This document shows positions 14,845 through 17,061 of a stretch of DNA of 17,061 bases, one piece after another (positions within the stretch are counted from its first letter, which is position 1; the number at the start of each line of letters is the position of its first letter). The DNA comes from Acidisphaera sp035272265 (GTDB lineage Bacteria; Pseudomonadota; Alphaproteobacteria; Acetobacterales; Acetobacteraceae): assembly GCA_035272265.1 (NCBI GenBank), contig DATEQV010000090.1:1-17061 (forward strand), written 5' to 3'. A program made the position numbers and the translations under genes. Under the pieces are notes generated by a model that had not been told where the DNA came from, did not search any database, and saw only the letters and a list, made by a program, of their open reading frames with translations.

Positions 14845-16307
14845 CGCCCCACACCGCCGGTATCCAGCAAGGTGGCGACATGCTGGAACCACGTCACGAC
14901 GGCCGGGGGAAGGTAGAGCCCGGCGATCAGCACCAGGGTCAGGTGCGCGAAGATCGGCAGATACGACGCGTGCACGGGCTCACTGCGGCCGCGCGGCGTG
15001 CCGAAGGCGAGGCCGCCGACACGCAGCATGAGCGCGCCGAACCCGATCAGCAGACCGAACACGACGGCGGCGGCCAGCAGCGGCTCCCGCTCGAAGGTGG
15101 AGCTGACGATCAGGAACTCGCTCATGAAGACGCCGAACGGCGGCAGGCCGGCGATCGCCATCACGGCGAGCACGAGGCACGCGCCGAGCACCGGATGGCT
15201 CTCTGTCAGTCCCGTGATGTCGGCGATGCGTTGCGTGCCCTTCGCCTGCGTCACGTGCCCGACCGAGAAGAAGATCGCGGACTTGGTCAGGCTGTGCATC
15301 GTCATCTGCAGCAACCCGGCGAAATTCCCGAGCGGGCCCGCCATGCCGAACGCGAACACGATGATGCCCATGTGCTCGATCGAGGAATAGGCGAACATCC
15401 GCTTGATGTCGCGCCGCCGGTACAGCATGAACGCCGCAAAGATCAGCGACAGCAGGCCGAGGATGATCATCAGCGGCCCGGGCGCGATGACGTCCGGATT
15501 GGCCGCGAGCAGGATCTTGAAGCGAAGCAGCGCGTAGAGCGCGACGTTCAGCAGCAGCCCCGACAGCACGGCCGAGATCGGCGTCGGGCCCTCGGCGTGC
15601 GCGTCCGGCAGCCACGCATGCAACGGCGCCAGCCCGACCTTGGTGCCGTAGCCGAGCAGCAGGAAGACGAAGGCGACGTTGAGCAGCGCCGGGTCGAACC
15701 CGGAGGCGCGGGTGACGAGCACGGTCCAGATCATCGCGCCCGGCCCCTCGCCGAGCACGGGACGCGCGGCAAGATAGACCAGGATCGTGCCGAACAGCGC
15801 GAGCGCGATGCCGACGCTGCCGAGGATGAAGTATTTCCACGCCGCCTCGATCGCCTCGTGCGTCCGGTAGATGCCGACCATGACGACCGTCGTCAGCGTC
15901 GCCAGTTCCACGGCCACCCACATCAGGCCGATGTTGTTGGCCACCAGCGCCAGGTTCATGCCGAACATCATAACCTGGTACATTGCGTGATAGAAACGCA
16001 GGAAGCCGAGCGTCAGGCGTCCCGTCTCGATCTCGTGGGCGATGTAGCTGGCGCTGAACGCCGCGGTGGTGAAGCCGACGAACGTGTTGAGCACGATGAA
16101 GACGATGTTCAGGTCGTCGACGAGCAGATAGGAGCCCGATTCCGACCGGTGCGCGAGCAGCAGCAGCGCGCAGCCGAACGACAACAGGCTTGCCAGCACG
16201 TTGATCCGCGCCGGGATCACGTAGCCGGGCAGCACCGCCAGTAGTCCTGCCGCGACGACGGGGATCAGCAGGATCCCGGCGAGCGGATCGAAACCGAGCA
16301 TGTTCAT
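14841..16307 (-). CDS. hyfF: Hydrogenase-4 subunit F-like, antiporter-type membrane subunit (NuoL/M/N family)
   Basis: The 488-residue product is a polytopic membrane protein with about 13-14 hydrophobic segments, matching HyfF and proton-pumping NuoM. It keeps the charged residues of the proton channel: Glu134 in WVAVELATLTT, Lys223 in LGYGTKVGLAPLHAWLPDAH, probably Lys264 in RFKILLA, and Glu397 in FGVFMSEFLIV. AEGPTPISAVLSGLLLN and MFAYSSIEHMGI are further family signatures. By family it moves protons or sodium ions across the inner membrane. I chose the ATG at 16307, preceded closely by AGGGTGG and 16 bases after the hyfE stop; the ATG at 16301 is an alternative. The frame stays open upstream through hyfE, but that part reads as an out-of-frame shadow of hyfE. 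It overlaps hyfG by 4 bases. Confidence 0.93.
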   Translation of the reverse strand: MNMLGFDPLAGILLIPVVAAGLLAVLPGYVIPARINVLASLLSFGCALLLLAHRSESGSYLLVDDLNIVFIVLNTFVGFTTAAFSASYIAHEIETGRLTLGFLRFYHAMYQVMMFGMNLALVANNIGLMWVAVELATLTTVVMVGIYRTHEAIEAAWKYFILGSVGIALALFGTILVYLAARPVLGEGPGAMIWTVLVTRASGFDPALLNVAFVFLLLGYGTKVGLAPLHAWLPDAHAEGPTPISAVLSGLLLNVALYALLRFKILLAANPDVIAPGPLMIILGLLSLIFAAFMLYRRRDIKRMFAYSSIEHMGIIVFAFGMAGPLGNFAGLLQMTMHSLTKSAIFFSVGHVTQAKGTQRIADITGLTESHPVLGACLVLAVMAIAGLPPFGVFMSEFLIVSSTFEREPLLAAAVVFGLLIGFGALMLRVGGLAFGTPRGRSEPVHASYLPIFAHLTLVLIAGLYLPPAVVTWFQHVATLLDTGGVGR

Positions 16308-16323
16308 GCCACCCTGGCCGCCA

Positions 16324-16986
16324 CTACTCGTGCTCGCCGCGGAAGGAGTCGAGCGCGCCGACATCGACGGTGTCGAACCGCTCACGGATGCGGAAGAGGA
16401 AGATGCCGATGACGATGAAGGCGATGAGAACCGAGAATGCCACGCTGATCTCGACGACCAGCGGCATACCCTGCGCGCCGGTCGCGGCCAGCACGATGCC
16501 GTTCTCCAGCGACATGAAGCCGGCCACCTGACTGACGGCATTGCGGCGCGTGACCATCATCAGCAGCCCGATCAGCACCACCGACAGCGCCAGCGCGATG
16601 TCCTCGCGCGCGAGCGGATCGGCGCGCGTCGTAACCGGCAGCATCACCTCCAGCGACAGCGCCACCAGGCCGATGCCGACCAGCATCGTCACGCCGATCC
16701 CCACCACGGTCTCGATCTCGCGGTGAATGCCGAGGCGAAAGACAATGTTGCGCAGCGCCGCCGGAACGATCAAGGCCTTGAAGCCGAGCGCGATGGCGGC
16801 GGTGATGTACAGGTGCGGCGCGTTATGGATATAGGCCTGCCAGGCGACCGACAACGCCAGGATGAAGGCATGCAAGGCGAGCGTGTTGATCAGCGCGTAG
16901 AGCCGGTCCTGATACAGCATCATCAGGCTCACCAGCACGAGGCCGCCGGCGAGCATGTGAGCGACGTCGAAATCGAGCCCGTGCAT
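16324..16986 (-). CDS. hyfE: Hydrogenase-4 component E-like membrane subunit (NuoK-related)
   Basis: The 220-residue product is a small polytopic membrane protein with about 6-7 hydrophobic stretches, the length of E. coli HyfE (216). Blocks such as LYALINTLALHAFILALSVA, LYITAAIALGFKALIVPAAL and FMSLENGIVLAATG are typical; Glu in the last block resembles the conserved membrane glutamate of NuoK. It would sit in the membrane arm beside HyfF. The ATG at 16986 comes one base after the stop of the upstream gene, so translation is probably coupled. The last 20 residues are charged and probably cytoplasmic. Confidence 0.9.
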   Translation of the reverse strand: MHGLDFDVAHMLAGGLVLVSLMMLYQDRLYALINTLALHAFILALSVAWQAYIHNAPHLYITAAIALGFKALIVPAALRNIVFRLGIHREIETVVGIGVTMLVGIGLVALSLEVMLPVTTRADPLAREDIALALSVVLIGLLMMVTRRNAVSQVAGFMSLENGIVLAATGAQGMPLVVEISVAFSVLIAFIVIGIFLFRIRERFDTVDVGALDSFRGEHE

Positions 16987-16987
16987 C

Positions 16988-17061
16988 TCAGAGCGTCCGC
17001 GACACGAACAGCAGCAGCGTACCGAGCAGGCCGAGCATCAGGGCAATGCCAAGGAAGTTCG
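16988..17061 (-). CDS. hyfC: C-terminus of hydrophobic subunit, probably HyfC/NuoH-like (partial)
   Basis: Reading the minus strand from the right edge gives about 23 residues, NFLGIALMLGLLGTLLLFVS and then RTL before TGA. This is one membrane helix ending in a short basic tail. In hyf-type operons the gene before hyfE is hyfC (hydrogenase-4 component C, NuoH-like), and a hydrophobic C-terminus fits. The identification rests on operon position and hydrophobicity, because the body of the gene is outside the window. Confidence 0.55.
   Translation of the reverse strand, partial: NFLGIALMLGLLGTLLLFVSRTL

Noticed and set aside
13366..16244. Long plus-strand frames opposite hyfG and hyfF
   Set aside because: Rich in Arg, Asp, Gln and His with no motifs, while the minus strand encodes recognisable complex I-like subunits with membrane segments and coupled starts.
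12836..17061. Functional [NiFe] hydrogenase or formate hydrogenlyase
   Set aside because: The large subunit lacks all four metal-binding cysteines and no maturation or formate dehydrogenase gene is in the window.

Overview
This window is GC-rich (roughly 70% over most of its length) and looks like an alphaproteobacterial chromosome, most likely Acetobacteraceae. Three things point there: a Hint_2-type surface protein of the kind common in that family, a homospermidine synthase with its putrescine source, and a Hyf-type complex I relative next to Entner-Doudoroff genes. The organism is inferred from gene content only. No tRNA, rRNA, insertion sequence or CRISPR array was seen.

Layout. The left edge (1-474) has a lower GC content, about 52%. 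It holds the tail of an unrecognised gene and the N-terminal part of a Hint-domain protein (to 1530) whose reading frame runs upstream of its first ATG without any start codon. Convergent to it is edd (6-phosphogluconate dehydratase, minus strand, 1542-3377). Divergent from edd is a polyamine block on the plus strand: hss (homospermidine synthase), an ornithine-decarboxylase-like PLP enzyme, and chaB overlapping its end. Then come a DUF1488-like gene with a TTG start, a 44-residue lysine-rich protein with a strong Shine-Dalgarno sequence, an 881-residue GH63/MGH1-like glycosidase and zwf (glucose-6-phosphate dehydrogenase). From 12836 to the right edge the minus strand carries a tightly packed operon, transcribed hyfC(partial)-hyfE-hyfF-hyfG-hyfI.

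How the genes fit together. zwf and edd supply two steps of the Entner-Doudoroff route (glucose-6-phosphate to 6-phosphogluconolactone, and 6-phosphogluconate to KDPG). The lactonase and KDPG aldolase are not in the window. The glycosidase immediately before zwf could release glucose for this route. The decarboxylase would make putrescine, which hss condenses to homospermidine.

Most notable point. The hyf operon encodes a membrane complex related to hydrogenase-4, formate hydrogenlyase and complex I. Its large subunit has lost all four cysteines that bind the NiFe centre: the usual C-G-x-C is S-G-D-S, and the usual C-x-x-C is S-Y-S-G. The small subunit keeps its four [4Fe-4S] cysteines, and the antiporter-like subunit keeps the charged residues of the proton path. 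It is therefore very unlikely to be a hydrogenase and fits the poorly understood energy-converting-hydrogenase-related (Ehr) type.
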